From PALSA-1353 sp036267155 (GTDB lineage: Bacteria; Planctomycetota; Phycisphaerae; Tepidisphaerales; Tepidisphaeraceae), in contig DATAWP010000031.1 of the NCBI GenBank assembly GCA_036267155.1, positions 62,001 to 126,000 on the forward strand: a stretch of DNA of 64,000 bases. Direction: 5' to 3'. Of this stretch, positions 35,901 through 43,843 are shown piece by piece (the first letter of the stretch is position 1; the number at the start of each line of letters is the position of its first letter). A program made the translations under genes and the position numbers. Under the pieces are notes generated by a model. That model was given only the letters and a program-made list of their open reading frames with translations, was not told the origin of the DNA and made no database searches.

Positions 35901-38702
35901 GTCGGGTTCAGCAAACACCCACGACCGGAATCTCTCCTTGATGGCCTTTTGTTTTTCACGGGCGGAGAGGGTTTCTTCCTGATTGACGACGCGCACTTCG
36001 CCATCGCCGTGATCGATGGTGTCGTAAATCGTCGGCGTCTTCATGTTCAGGGCGAGTTCCAGCAGCGAAGTGCCATTGGCGCGCGCCGTGCCGTATTCGC
36101 TCGTGGCGGCCACTGACGCCCTGGCGGCATAGTCCACCTCCATGCTCCAGACGGCATCTTTCTTTAGATGGGCAACTCGGACAGAAGCCGGCTCGACGTG
36201 AAATAGCTCGGCCACGAAAGTTTGAATGTTGTCTGCCGGTACCCAGGGAGCACCCAGATTGGCGTCGATGTCGCCGGGGAGAACGTCTTCGGGTTGAACC
36301 GCACGCAAGGCTTCGGCGTTGCGGGAGTAGCTCGGACCCGCGACTTCGGCGGCGGCGAGCTTCGCCCTGACATTGCCGGACAGATACGCATCAGCGGTTT
36401 CCCAATTCTTCGATTCCGGGTCGTGAAAGATCAGATCGCCCAATTCCGCAATCAGTTCTTGTTCGGGCTTGCCGTACAGCGTGGCAATAAAAGGCAGGTC
36501 AACTGTGCCACGTTGATTCAGCGACACCAGCAACCCCTCCTCGGCACTCCGGACATGCGTGACCGGCGGAGTTCTGCCAACCACGTCCCGGAGCATGATG
36601 GCGGCTTTGGTCGCCTTGTCCGCGACTTCGTCGTAATCCTCCAGGGACATAACGAGCATGGCGTCGGGGTCTTCGCGGAATTTCACGAGGTTGGGCATTC
36701 GCCGGATAACGCTGCCATCAGCAGTTTCCCCGAACGTCGTTTTGTTGATCGGGCCGTAGGCTAGGTCAAACAGGTCGTAGGCACGGCATAGTTCGCGGCG
36801 CGCTTCGTTGCGGTGAGATTCGGGCCACCCCTCGTTCTGCGATTGCAGGACACGTCGGGCGCGGTCGCGTAAGCCGATCAGTGCGGCCAGGCGTTTGCCC
36901 GTCAGCGAGCCGTACGCCTTCAGCGTCGTACCGCCATTAACCACCGGCACTCCCCGCCCGCTTTGGGATTGATAAATCGCCCGATCGTTGCCGACGAAAA
37001 AGCTCCCCTCTGCGATATGTCGCTCGGGCGGCGCCGGTGCAAAAACTTCTGCCGATTCATCCGGGATCGTCGGTCCTTGCATCGTCGATACCTGTCGCGG
37101 CGCGAATTCGGGGAGGCATTGGATCGAATCCTTGAGCTGCCCCGCAAGATCGCCCTTACCGGTGACGCTGTAGCCTTCGCCGTAGAGCGTGTCTTTGCGG
37201 GTCCAGTTGCCCAGAACCATTTCAGGATGGTTCAGGAAGTAACGATTGATAGGAATGTCCATGCCGTCGATGGACAATGGGGCAATGCCCAGCCAATCGG
37301 CATCGACGTGATTGGCCGGTTCGCGGGCGGATCGTTTGCGTAGGAACAGGATGTCCGTGACCACCGCCGTGCCTTCTCGCTTGAAGGCATCGCCGGGGAG
37401 TCGGATCGCCCCGACGAAATCGGCTTTGGACGCCAGGTACTCACGAATGGCGGCATTCTGCTTGTCCAGCGTGAAATGCGTTGTGACCAATCCCATCACG
37501 CCGCCGGGCTTGAGGGCGTCGATCGATTTGGCAAAGAAGTAATCGTGCAGGGAGAGCTTTTGTCCTTGATAATCCAGTTTCAGGTCCGCGAACGGCACGT
37601 TGCCGACCACCGCATCGATGCGGTCCTCCGGCAGCCGCGTGTCGCGGAAATTTTCGATGCGAATGTCCTGGTCGGGATGAATCGCTTTGGCGATCCGGCC
37701 TGAGATCGAGTCCATTTCAATGCCGATGAAATGTGACCCCGGCCGTCCGTAACTCATGAAGTTCCCCGTGCCGCAGCCCGGTTCCAGTATCGTGGCGTCG
37801 GTGGGCAGACCCAGACGGGCGATGCCCTCGTGGATTGCCGTGATGACCGTGGGAGACGTGTAGAACGCGTTGAATGTCGTGCGCTTGGCGCTGTCGTATT
37901 CCGCTGGCGTCAGCAGCGCTATCAGTTCCTCGCCCAGTCCCTGCCAACCGGCATTTTTGTATTTGCCGGTGACGGGATCGGGGAAGATCGAGAGGGCGAC
38001 GGGACCGAATCCGCAGAAGCGGGCGAGCGTCTGTTTTTCTTCGGAAGTCGCGTGCCGCTGCTCTTTTTCAATCGTCTTCAGCGTGCGGATGGCGGCGATG
38101 ATGTCGCGTGCCTTGGCGTTCTCGCCGCTGGCGAAAATGACTTTGGGATGTGTTGTTTCGGGAGTGACTGCGGCGGGTTCTGTAAGTGATGGCGGCGACT
38201 CGGGCGGGGCGCGTGTGTCGGTTGCGATATATTCGGGCTGGACATCGAAAAGGCTGGCCTCGCGTTGAGACGCCCTTAGCCGTTCAAGGTATGACCTTGG
38301 ACGAACGCCATTGCCTTTTCCAGCGAGAGCTGTTCCTGCTCCTCCTGAGGAGATACCGACGCTAGATGATCCTCCAGTTCTTTCAGAGCCATTTCCATCG
38401 CCTCGCTCGCGAGCTGGCTTGGTTCGCTCTTTGGTTTCGCCTCGGCGAGCACCTGCTTCCAACTCTCGTGGCTGGCTTTCAGTTCCGTTGCCCAGATTTC
38501 CAGCGTCGGCAGCAGCTCGTGCGTCAGACGCAGTTGTTCGTGCAACGGCGTTCTTGCCCTCAGAAGTTCCAGGATTATCGTTTTGTACTGCATGCTGGTC
38601 TCCTTCAATTGCATCGGCTACGGGGTTTTCCGCTCCACGGGCAGGGTCAGTATCGAATTCAAAAAGAGAAGGGTACTGACCCGAGTGCCGCTTCTTCACC
38701 AT
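32964..38702 (-). CDS. Giant N6-methyltransferase / SNF2-type helicase of mobile elements
   Basis: A protein of about 1900 residues of the DarB-like or plasmid methylase-helicase type, thought to protect transferred DNA from restriction. The methyltransferase domain has motif I ILEPGCGTGNF (E307) and motif IV NVPF (N368, variant of NPPF). The helicase has Walker A VVGAGKT (K998), DEAH box IDEAH (D1157), SGSTQKMGTGTNVQ-like motif V/VI region and EQRDGRILRQGN. The C-terminus is coiled and acidic. No start codon exists in frame between about 38280 and the methyltransferase, so translation must begin upstream, in a Gly/Ser/Ala-rich stretch; ATG 38702 is the best candidate. That stretch overlaps another gene completely. 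Confidence 0.88.
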   Translation of the reverse strand: MVKKRHSGQYPSLFEFDTDPARGAENPVADAIEGDQHAVQNDNPGTSEGKNAVARTTASDARAAADAGNLGNGTESQPRELEAGARRGETKERTKPARERGDGNGSERTGGSSSVGISSGGAGTALAGKGNGVRPRSYLERLRASQREASLFDVQPEYIATDTRAPPESPPSLTEPAAVTPETTHPKVIFASGENAKARDIIAAIRTLKTIEKEQRHATSEEKQTLARFCGFGPVALSIFPDPVTGKYKNAGWQGLGEELIALLTPAEYDSAKRTTFNAFYTSPTVITAIHEGIARLGLPTDATILEPGCGTGNFMSYGRPGSHFIGIEMDSISGRIAKAIHPDQDIRIENFRDTRLPEDRIDAVVGNVPFADLKLDYQGQKLSLHDYFFAKSIDALKPGGVMGLVTTHFTLDKQNAAIREYLASKADFVGAIRLPGDAFKREGTAVVTDILFLRKRSAREPANHVDADWLGIAPLSIDGMDIPINRYFLNHPEMVLGNWTRKDTLYGEGYSVTGKGDLAGQLKDSIQCLPEFAPRQVSTMQGPTIPDESAEVFAPAPPERHIAEGSFFVGNDRAIYQSQSGRGVPVVNGGTTLKAYGSLTGKRLAALIGLRDRARRVLQSQNEGWPESHRNEARRELCRAYDLFDLAYGPINKTTFGETADGSVIRRMPNLVKFREDPDAMLVMSLEDYDEVADKATKAAIMLRDVVGRTPPVTHVRSAEEGLLVSLNQRGTVDLPFIATLYGKPEQELIAELGDLIFHDPESKNWETADAYLSGNVRAKLAAAEVAGPSYSRNAEALRAVQPEDVLPGDIDANLGAPWVPADNIQTFVAELFHVEPASVRVAHLKKDAVWSMEVDYAARASVAATSEYGTARANGTSLLELALNMKTPTIYDTIDHGDGEVRVVNQEETLSAREKQKAIKERFRSWVFAEPDRTERLVRIYNDIYNNLRPRLFDGSHLDFPGMNQALTLRPHQSDAVWRGMSSGNTLLAHVVGAGKTFTMAATGMKMKQAGLIKKPMYVVPNHLLEQFSREFMQLYPNAKLLVAAKEDLTRDRRKFLTAKIASGEWDGIIVTHSSFERIGMSREYQKNFLLDQIAEYEELLVEHAADKGANRNLIKAIEKQKAARAERLKDLLAEDKKDDGLVFDELGVDHVFIDEAHYFKNLETPTKMERVAGIQTGGSERAFDVYMKAHYLHEQHAGHGMTFATGTPISNTMVEMFTMQRFLDPEGLRSRGLEHFDAWAATFGEVVDTMEITPDGAGLRPRSRFARFTNLPELQQMFRSFSDVQTAEMLNLPRPGLETGKPIVVACPMSDEQRALQQELVERYERIRSQKVDPREDNALAITTDGRKLATDARMLSATAPDFPGSKGNRLVENVAAIWDRTTASRGTQMIFSDMGVNATPWGYSPYDEVIRKLVAHGIPRDQIAAMGDADSDAKKQALFEKVRNGSVRVLIGSTQKMGTGTNVQKRLVALHHLDAPWKPAEVEQRDGRILRQGNENKDVSIYRYVTEGSFDAYMWQALETKARFISQVITGDNTARRAEDIGGQELSYAEVKAIASGNPAVLTLAEADAELQRLSVLKKNHLDEQFVARRKVRNLPDSIAGMSEHLTNLSSDAATVKAHASDAIVIDRRAYPREDITDILSGKLDGLSKHIVETTRVPLGTYRGLSFGLVLRPQFPPDAYLEGNATRQSMFARQFPGPRAVLNELERMADSYTPACDQVRQNLAIAEGQLRDYQVRLGKPFTHEGYLSELTGLRDQLKAGLSESHQKEGKEAGRTITELAGRIKSIKAAHTVAAAPERVRHTHSSAEEPITARIRRRTETRPVSDHVPEPDAVVPTTATSLEPEFASLPNSGGLSPEIPADDASMNKDCVMRRELTFQERIAKSRRIREDDATAQDVVGQDYGTSVQK
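38276..38593 (-). CDS. Conserved plasmid-type small protein nested in the helicase gene 5' end
   Basis: A 105-aa helical protein (MQYKTIILELLRARTPLHEQ; LASEAMEMALKELEDHLAS; LSLEKAMAFVQGHTLNG) of a kind often found directly before methylase-helicase genes on plasmids. ATG 38593 has an ideal AAGGAG site; a longer frame starting at 38614 contains that site within it. The gene lies wholly inside the first 430 bp of the methylase-helicase frame, in another phase. Its amphipathic helix pattern makes it the more credible product here. Function unknown. Confidence 0.75.
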   Translation of the reverse strand: MQYKTIILELLRARTPLHEQLRLTHELLPTLEIWATELKASHESWKQVLAEAKPKSEPSQLASEAMEMALKELEDHLASVSPQEEQEQLSLEKAMAFVQGHTLNG

Positions 38703-38850
38703 CGTCAGGAGGACGCCAGAGCATGGCGTTCCCGGATTAGCAGTTCGCTTGAGGGACAATAAGGCTGCTTAACGGCAAAAGGCTTGCGACCTGCCCACCG
38801 CAATTGCTTCATTGATTCTTTCGTTTTAGCACGGGGGCGGGTGAGCATGG

Positions 38851-39054
38851 TCACCTCAACCGACCATGGTCACGACCGGAGGGTCCGAACGTATCCCGCA
38901 GCATTTGGGCGGCAGCGATTCCGGTCATCACAATCATAGAGCCGAGCGCGACATATTGCAGGGTCATCGCCAAGCGCGCGTTGTTGCAGTTTCTCGACAT
39001 CTCTTGGGCTTGGGGGCCGAGTTCGTGCAGGAAATATCTGGGAGGCATGGTCAT
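38851..39054 (-). CDS. Small single-pass membrane protein (67 aa)
   Basis: MTMPPRYFLHELGPQAQEMS leads into one hydrophobic helix (about YVALGSMIVMTGIAAAQM) and a short polar tail. ATG 39054 is the likely start although no strong ribosome binding site is visible. No family recognised. It lies upstream of the methylase-helicase block on the same strand. Confidence 0.45.
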   Translation of the reverse strand: MTMPPRYFLHELGPQAQEMSRNCNNARLAMTLQYVALGSMIVMTGIAAAQMLRDTFGPSGRDHGRLR

Positions 39055-39347
39055 ATGCCACAATAGCACTCTTGTGAGCGGCGCGCAACAAGACTGAGTG
39101 CAGCCAACCAGAGCATCACATACGAAAAATCAGCCCGATTTAAGGTCCCTGCTCTCTCAAGGGATTGAATAGCCCCCGGATTTTCTGCCGGAGCTGGTTC
39201 AGGATCTGAAGCAGCGTTCGAAATACCCGTTACCATCGCCATCGCTCGGGCCGCTCCTGATTTTAGCCGCGGTGCGGCGTTGGTCGCTGCATACCCCAAA
39301 CAGAAGGCGATGGCGACGAAGCAGATCCGAGCTAAAACCGGCGGCTG

Positions 39348-39974
39348 TTACTTCCCGGAGACTTCGGATGAGCCGGCAAGAACGAAAATCCGTCGCACTC
39401 CGTCTCCGGTTGTAAGCTCCAATTTCCTGGCTTGCTCCATTTCGCAGGCAAAACCGTCGCTCAGGGGGAAATATCCCCACCTCGCCGGCTCTCCCTGCTT
39501 ACTGATTGTCTTCATATACAGCCGTCTGTGCTGCGCGTTTAGATAGAGCTGCTCGACTTCGTAAACAGCTTGGGTCGTAATTGACACTGCCCAGAGTTGA
39601 CCCGTTACTCCGTCGTAAAACTCCCCGTTATCGGGGTTCACATCCCTATGCACGTCCACAAGATTATTGCGCGCGTAGTCTTCCGGATGGAAATCGGGAA
39701 TGAAAGGCGTGACAGTCACTTTCTCGCCGGCAAAATTGAAAATAAGATCCGGCGATCCCGAGGTTGCTGTCCCGGTCACAGCATCGTCTGCAGCGACAGC
39801 GGAACCGGTCGTAGCTTTGTCAGTCGCGTCTTTGGCAGTGGCGACTTCGGATGCCACGTTACCAGCAGTTGCCTGACCGTCGCCGCCACGGAATCCTGCA
39901 AAGTGCACAACGAACACGCACAGGATTAGCAACGCTACAATGTTAATTGCGATGATCGGACGATATCTCTGCAT
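39348..39974 (-). CDS. Membrane-anchored protein, paralogue 1 (208 aa)
   Basis: The N-terminus has one transmembrane helix (IIAINIVALLILCVFVVHFA), followed by an Ala/Thr/Asp-rich low-complexity linker (about 30-80) and a C-terminal domain (QLWAVSITTQAVYEVEQLYL ... WGYFPLSDGFACEMEQ). The C-terminal domain matches the next gene at 40468-41082, where the order is the same. It is likely exported and anchored in the cytoplasmic membrane. GGAGG precedes ATG 39974. Function unknown; the pair arose by tandem duplication including the upstream repeat. Confidence 0.65.
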   Translation of the reverse strand: MQRYRPIIAINIVALLILCVFVVHFAGFRGGDGQATAGNVASEVATAKDATDKATTGSAVAADDAVTGTATSGSPDLIFNFAGEKVTVTPFIPDFHPEDYARNNLVDVHRDVNPDNGEFYDGVTGQLWAVSITTQAVYEVEQLYLNAQHRRLYMKTISKQGEPARWGYFPLSDGFACEMEQARKLELTTGDGVRRIFVLAGSSEVSGK

Positions 39975-40003
39975 ATGGCCTCCGGTAAATTGTGTGGGCG
40001 CCC

Positions 40004-40456
40004 ACCGGGTGCCACGCCCAGCCTCCGGCGATCTTTTATTTTGACGGAATGCTGTATGCCATCCGAGCACGCACGACAGTCCACATCATCTAATTGGGCT
40101 CTCAGCCAAGAATCTTGCAATAAAATCGAATTTTTCTCTGCGTTCACCAGCATGCCCCACCAACGGTGAGGCACACCTGAGCATCATCGCAATCAAACTC
40201 GATTATTATTCTGCGTTTGAACCGCATCCTGGATAGACGGCTCAGCTTTGCCGTCGGCGCGAAGCGCCGTGTGACCTGTCCGGGATGCTGCGAATGTGCC
40301 CCTCCCTCTGACTCAGGCTCTGAAGTAGCGTGGGGAAGGCATATCAGTCGCCTCCGCCATCGGTCGGGGCGCTCCGATTTTAGCCGCTTCGCGGCATGGG
40401 TCGCTGCATACCCCGACCGACGACGAAGGCGACGAAGCAGCGAGATCAGGACAAGA
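40004..40456. repeat. 450-bp direct repeat, copy 1
   Basis: About 85-90 percent similar by eye to 41270-41723, in the same orientation. Landmarks are ACCGGGTGCCACGCCCAGCC, GACAGTCCACATCATCTAAT, GGATAGACGGCTCAGCTTTG and GTCGCTGCATACCCCGACCG. The last 90 bp recur in part at about 39238-39329. No conserved protein frame is apparent, and each copy lies upstream of one paralogue. Confidence 0.85.
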
Positions 40457-40467
40457 TTGCTGAGCGT

Positions 40468-41082
40468 TCACCGTGGGCGTTCAAATATCATGGGACTTCC
40501 GTCCGAGCCCGTAAACTTTAATTGTTTTGTCCGCTCCAATTCACTCACGGCTTTATCGCCCAGCTTAAAGAATCCCCAGGACGGAGTGTCGCCCCTTTTC
40601 TCAATCGCTTGCACTATTAATCTGTTGTGTTGAACATCCAAAAACGCTTTTTCCACGCGGTAAATGCTTCGCGTCGTCAGCGCTACCATCTGGAGTTCGC
40701 CAGTGGTGTGGTTGTTCAGCTCAGTGATCGTCGAGCCGTCGGGGTCGGCCCCGCTCAATCCAACAGCCATGTCTCCTGCACCATCGCCCGCGCCTAAAGC
40801 AGAACTGAATGGCTCGACTGTGGATATATCGCCTCCCACGTCGAGAGCGATATCCGTTGACCCCGCGATTGCGGTCTCGGTCACAGCGGCGGTGGCCGCC
40901 TCGGCAGCAACATCCGTTGCCGCAGTGGCGGCGGCGTCGGTAGCGACCGCGTCCACCGCAGCCACCTCACCCACGCCCCCATCGCACCCCATAATGCTTG
41001 AGGCCAACGCACACAAAACCAGCAGGATCAAAAGGCTGATCCCGCTAATTCGATAAGCAACTGGTACATGAAACTCGTTCAT
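40468..41082 (-). CDS. Predicted lipoprotein, paralogue 2 (204 aa)
   Basis: The signal sequence ends in a lipobox (SSIMGC, Cys at about 33), so the protein is likely lipidated. A 70-residue Ala/Thr/Val/Asp linker follows, then the domain shared with 39348-39974 (MVALTTRSIYRVEKAFLDVQ, WGFFKLGDKAVSELER). AAGGAG precedes ATG 41082. The paralogue has a plain membrane anchor instead of a lipobox, so anchoring modes differ. Function unknown. Confidence 0.7.
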   Translation of the reverse strand: MNEFHVPVAYRISGISLLILLVLCALASSIMGCDGGVGEVAAVDAVATDAAATAATDVAAEAATAAVTETAIAGSTDIALDVGGDISTVEPFSSALGAGDGAGDMAVGLSGADPDGSTITELNNHTTGELQMVALTTRSIYRVEKAFLDVQHNRLIVQAIEKRGDTPSWGFFKLGDKAVSELERTKQLKFTGSDGSPMIFERPR

Positions 41083-41225
41083 CTGATTCTCCTTTCGTCA
41101 CGAGGACGGTTGTCGAAACTGTGGACGCCATCGCCCTCAAGCGGGCATCAAAAGATGGTAAAAAAACGGTGTAGGTCATCTATCCCGCCTACGTGATCGC
41201 AGGCTAAATGCCGATTGAGCCGAAT

Positions 41226-41270
41226 ATCGGGATCGGGAATCGAACCCGACTCGTAGGCTTATGAAGCGTA
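41226..41270 (-). other. tRNA-Met(CAT) 3' fragment, candidate attachment site
   Basis: Read on the minus strand this is an anticodon arm (TACGC-TTCATAA-GCCTA, one C-C mismatch), a 4-nt variable region, a perfect T-arm (TCGGG-TTCGATT-CCCGA) and the acceptor 3' strand TCCCGAT plus A73. No matching 5' half follows: the sequence upstream is the 450-bp repeat, and the fragment begins exactly at the repeat boundary. A 3' tRNA fragment starting at the anticodon stem is the usual product of integration by tyrosine recombinases. Confidence 0.7.
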
Positions 41271-41723
41271 CCGGGTGCCATGCCCAGCCTCCCGCGATCA
41301 TTTATTTTGGCCGAATGCCGGATGCGATCTGAGCAAGCACGACAGTCCACATCATCTAATTGGGTTATCCGCCGAGAATCTTGCAATAAAATCAAATTTT
41401 CTCTGCATTCACGAGCATGCCCAACCAACGGCGAAGCAGACCTGAGCATCATCGCCATCGAACTCGATTATTATTCTGTGTTGGAACCGCACCCTGGATA
41501 GACGGCTCAGCTTTGCCGTCGGCGCGAAGCGCTGTGTGACCTGTCCGGGATGCTCCGAAACTATCCCCTCCCTCTTATTCAGGCTCTGAAGTGGCGTGGG
41601 GAGCATTTCTGTGCAGCCTCCGCCATCGGTCGGGACGCTCCCGATTTTAGCCGCTACGCGGCATGGGTCGCTGCATACCCCGACCGACGGCGAAGGCGAC
41701 GAAGCAGTGAAATCAGACTAAGA
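41270..41723. repeat. 450-bp direct repeat, copy 2
   Basis: Second copy of 40004-40456, lying upstream of the lipoprotein gene. One end abuts a tRNA-Met 3' fragment at 41226-41270; the other ends next to the forward gene at 41731. Confidence 0.85.
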
Positions 41724-41730
41724 TTCCAGT

Positions 41731-42087
41731 ATGGCTGAGCCCCGAACACGAAAGTGCCGCCCCGGGATGGAGCCGGTTAAAGAACAACTGAGGCAACTGA
41801 TTCAAGACATCGACGCCGGCCGGGTGCGTATTCGAAAAGTGAGCAAGGGCACGTCGGTAAGCGTCAGCTTTGTTACCGACGATGGCTGGAAGCTATCGGT
41901 TTTTAACGACGCGGGCCACTGGGATTTTCTGGAATGGGCCGAAGATCCAAAAGGCAACACGCTCGATTACGAGGACATCTACGCTGACCCAGCGATTGAT
42001 GATCCCCAAAGTGCCCGGTCGTGGGGAATCCTCCATCATTGGGATGTCGATCCTGAGCTTCCGGAACCATCGGAAGAGATCAAGTAA
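41731..42087 (+). CDS. Hypothetical protein (118 aa)
   Basis: No family recognised. It is a small acidic protein with a beta-rich core (TSVSVSFVTDDGWKLSVF, AGHWDFLEWAEDP). The start may be 41731 or the internal ATG 41767 (MEPVKEQLRQ); neither has a strong binding site. It lies between the repeat and the hipBA promoter. Confidence 0.5.
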   Translation: MAEPRTRKCRPGMEPVKEQLRQLIQDIDAGRVRIRKVSKGTSVSVSFVTDDGWKLSVFNDAGHWDFLEWAEDPKGNTLDYEDIYADPAIDDPQSARSWGILHHWDVDPELPEPSEEIK

Positions 42088-42177
42088 GTCTAACCGTGAC
42101 CGACACGAGCACCAGGAGTCTGAGTTCGGAGAAAGGAAGAAGGCGACCCCACCTGGGAACGGAGGGAGCTTTTTACC

Positions 42178-42193
42178 ATTCCCGATCGGGAAT
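42178..42193. promoter_or_regulatory. HipB operator-like palindrome 1
   Basis: Perfect palindrome ATTCCCGATCGGGAAT, centred at 42185.5, upstream of hipBA. It is one of three related sites with 50-bp centre spacing. Confidence 0.75.
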
Positions 42194-42228
42194 CATTGTC
42201 CCGCTTTCTATGCCTTCTCTGTCGATAG

Positions 42229-42242
42229 TTCCCGATCGGGAA
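42229..42242. promoter_or_regulatory. HipB operator-like palindrome 2
   Basis: Perfect palindrome TTCCCGATCGGGAA, centred at 42235.5, just upstream of the hipBA -35 box. Confidence 0.75.
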
Positions 42243-42250
42243 TCTTTTGC

Positions 42251-42279
42251 TTGATATGCTCGTTTCAAGCCGATAATAT
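42251..42279 (+). promoter_or_regulatory. hipBA promoter
   Basis: TTGATA (42251-42256), a 17-bp spacer and TAATAT (42274-42279). The third palindrome begins at the last base of the -10 box, so a repressor bound there would cover the transcription start. Confidence 0.75.
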
Positions 42280-42292
42280 TACCGTACGGTAA
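42279..42292. promoter_or_regulatory. HipB operator-like palindrome 3
   Basis: Perfect palindrome TTACCGTACGGTAA, centred at 42285.5, overlapping the transcription start of hipBA and lying 17 bp before the hipB ATG. Confidence 0.75.
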
Positions 42293-42309
42293 CATTGAGG
42301 AAACCCCCG

Positions 42310-42549
42310 ATGAAATACATTCCCAAGCAGATCGGCCAGCTCGTCAAAAAGGCGCGCAAGACCCTGGGCGTGACGCAGAAGGATCTGGCTCTGACTTCCG
42401 GCACCGGGCTGCGGTTCATTATTGAGCTGGAACAGGGCAAACCCACTTGCCAGATAGGCAAGGTTCTGACCGTCCTGCATACGCTGGGCATCACGATCCA
42501 ATTGACCTTACCCGCCGGCGAAGGCGCCGGGGGAAGGGTTAGACCATGA
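42310..42549 (+). CDS. hipB: HipB antitoxin, HTH repressor
   Basis: A 79-aa Xre-type helix-turn-helix protein (QIGQLVKKARKTLGVTQKDL, SGTGLRFIIELEQGKPT) that represses its operon and neutralises HipA. ATG 42310 follows GAGGAA; an in-frame TTG at 42295 would start inside the operator region and is rejected. The stop overlaps the hipA start (ATGA). The three palindromes upstream are the expected binding sites. Confidence 0.92.
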   Translation: MKYIPKQIGQLVKKARKTLGVTQKDLALTSGTGLRFIIELEQGKPTCQIGKVLTVLHTLGITIQLTLPAGEGAGGRVRP

Positions 42550-43793
42550 AGCGCAAACTCGATGTTTATCTGCACCGGCATTTGGTTGGCAACCTTGTTC
42601 AGGACGAGCATGGACAGACGACGTTTGATTATGCCGAAACCTGGCTGAAGAACCCGGAGGCCATCGCTCTGTCACACTCTTTGCCGCTCACAAAAATGCA
42701 TTTCAATCGAAACGAATGCCGGGGATTTTTCGCCGGGGTTCTGCCCGAGGAAAGCAAACGCGAGATTGTTGCAAAGAATCTTGGGATCAGCGCAAAAAAC
42801 GATTATGCGATGCTGGAGAAAATCGGCGGTGAATGCGCGGGAGCCGTGACGTTCATGCCGGCGGGCACGGAACTGCCTAAACGCGAAGACAGTTATCGCG
42901 CTCTCACAGGCAAGGAACTGGCCGAGATTCTTAAGGCGTTGCCCCGCCGGCCGCTCATGGCGGGAGATGAAGGGGTCCGTCTTTCCCTGGCGGGAGCACA
43001 GGACAAAATCGCGGTGCATGTTTCGGGGAATAAAATCTCGATCCCGCTTGGAGAAGCGCCTAGCACCCACATCCTTAAACCAGCCATCGAGCATTTTGAA
43101 GGGGTGGTCTTCAACGAAGCCCTTTGCATGAAGCTGGCCCGTGAAGTCGGTATGAACGCGGCCCATGCGGAAACCGGCCATGTTGACGGCATCGACTACC
43201 TGCTCGTCGAGCGGTATGACCGGACCACTTCATCGGACGCTGAGGATACTGCTCAAACGTTGAAGCGCGAGCATCAGGAGGATTTTTGCCAGGCGCTTGG
43301 CATTGTCCCGGAAAACAAATATCAGGCCGAGGGCGGACCGTCGCTGAAGCAGTGCTTTGCGCTCGTTCGCGATGCGTCTTCGGCTCCGGTCATTGACCTG
43401 CAAGCGTTGCTCGATGCGGTGATTTTCAATTTCCTAATCGGCAACCACGACGCGCACGGGAAAAATTTCTCATTCCTGTACAGCGGCGGACAGACTCGCC
43501 TTGCGCCGCTCTATGACCTGCTCAGCACCAGTTACTACCCCGAACTCTCGCCTAAAATGGCGATGAAGATCGGCGGCGAATATTTGTCCGCGAAGATCAC
43601 CGCGAAACATTTTGAGCAGTTGGCGGAAGAGGCTGGCTTTGCCAAGCCGATGGTCAGGCGGCGCGTGCCGGAACTGGCGGAATTGATCTTGTCGAAGATG
43701 CCTGCAATGACAACGGACCATCCGGTTGTCCAGGCCGTTGGCAAACTGATTCAGGACAATTGCGATCGCACGATCAAGAAATTCAGGGTGTAA
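42546..43793 (+). CDS. hipA: HipA serine/threonine kinase toxin
   Basis: HipA phosphorylates translation-related targets (glutamyl-tRNA synthetase in E. coli) to induce dormancy. The protein has the N-terminal subdomain (VYLHRHLVGNLVQDEHG), the flexible P-loop region VRLSLAGAQDK with its serine, the ATP/Mg site FNFLIGNHDAHGKNFS and the activation-segment-like LAPLYDLLSTSYY. Length 415 aa is typical and no inactivating change is seen. Translation is coupled to hipB. Confidence 0.93.
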   Translation: MKRKLDVYLHRHLVGNLVQDEHGQTTFDYAETWLKNPEAIALSHSLPLTKMHFNRNECRGFFAGVLPEESKREIVAKNLGISAKNDYAMLEKIGGECAGAVTFMPAGTELPKREDSYRALTGKELAEILKALPRRPLMAGDEGVRLSLAGAQDKIAVHVSGNKISIPLGEAPSTHILKPAIEHFEGVVFNEALCMKLAREVGMNAAHAETGHVDGIDYLLVERYDRTTSSDAEDTAQTLKREHQEDFCQALGIVPENKYQAEGGPSLKQCFALVRDASSAPVIDLQALLDAVIFNFLIGNHDAHGKNFSFLYSGGQTRLAPLYDLLSTSYYPELSPKMAMKIGGEYLSAKITAKHFEQLAEEAGFAKPMVRRRVPELAELILSKMPAMTTDHPVVQAVGKLIQDNCDRTIKKFRV

Positions 43794-43843
43794 GCCGGCA
43801 GTTTCAGCTCTATTCTTCCTGCTCCAGGCCGTTACGGTCCTCC

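Noticed and set aside
39051..39480. Minus-strand frames of 82 and 93 aa between the small membrane gene and paralogue 1
   Set aside because: They cover the partial 450-bp repeat copy; the corresponding frames are not preserved in the full copies, so coding is unlikely.
41200..41310. Complete tRNA-Met gene on the minus strand
   Set aside because: The T-arm and anticodon arm are good, but the 5' acceptor strand does not pair with TCCCGAT and the upstream bases belong to the 450-bp repeat.
42295..42309. TTG start extending hipB by five codons
   Set aside because: It would begin right after the operator and lacks a ribosome binding site; ATG 42310 has GAGGAA and the family-typical N-terminus.
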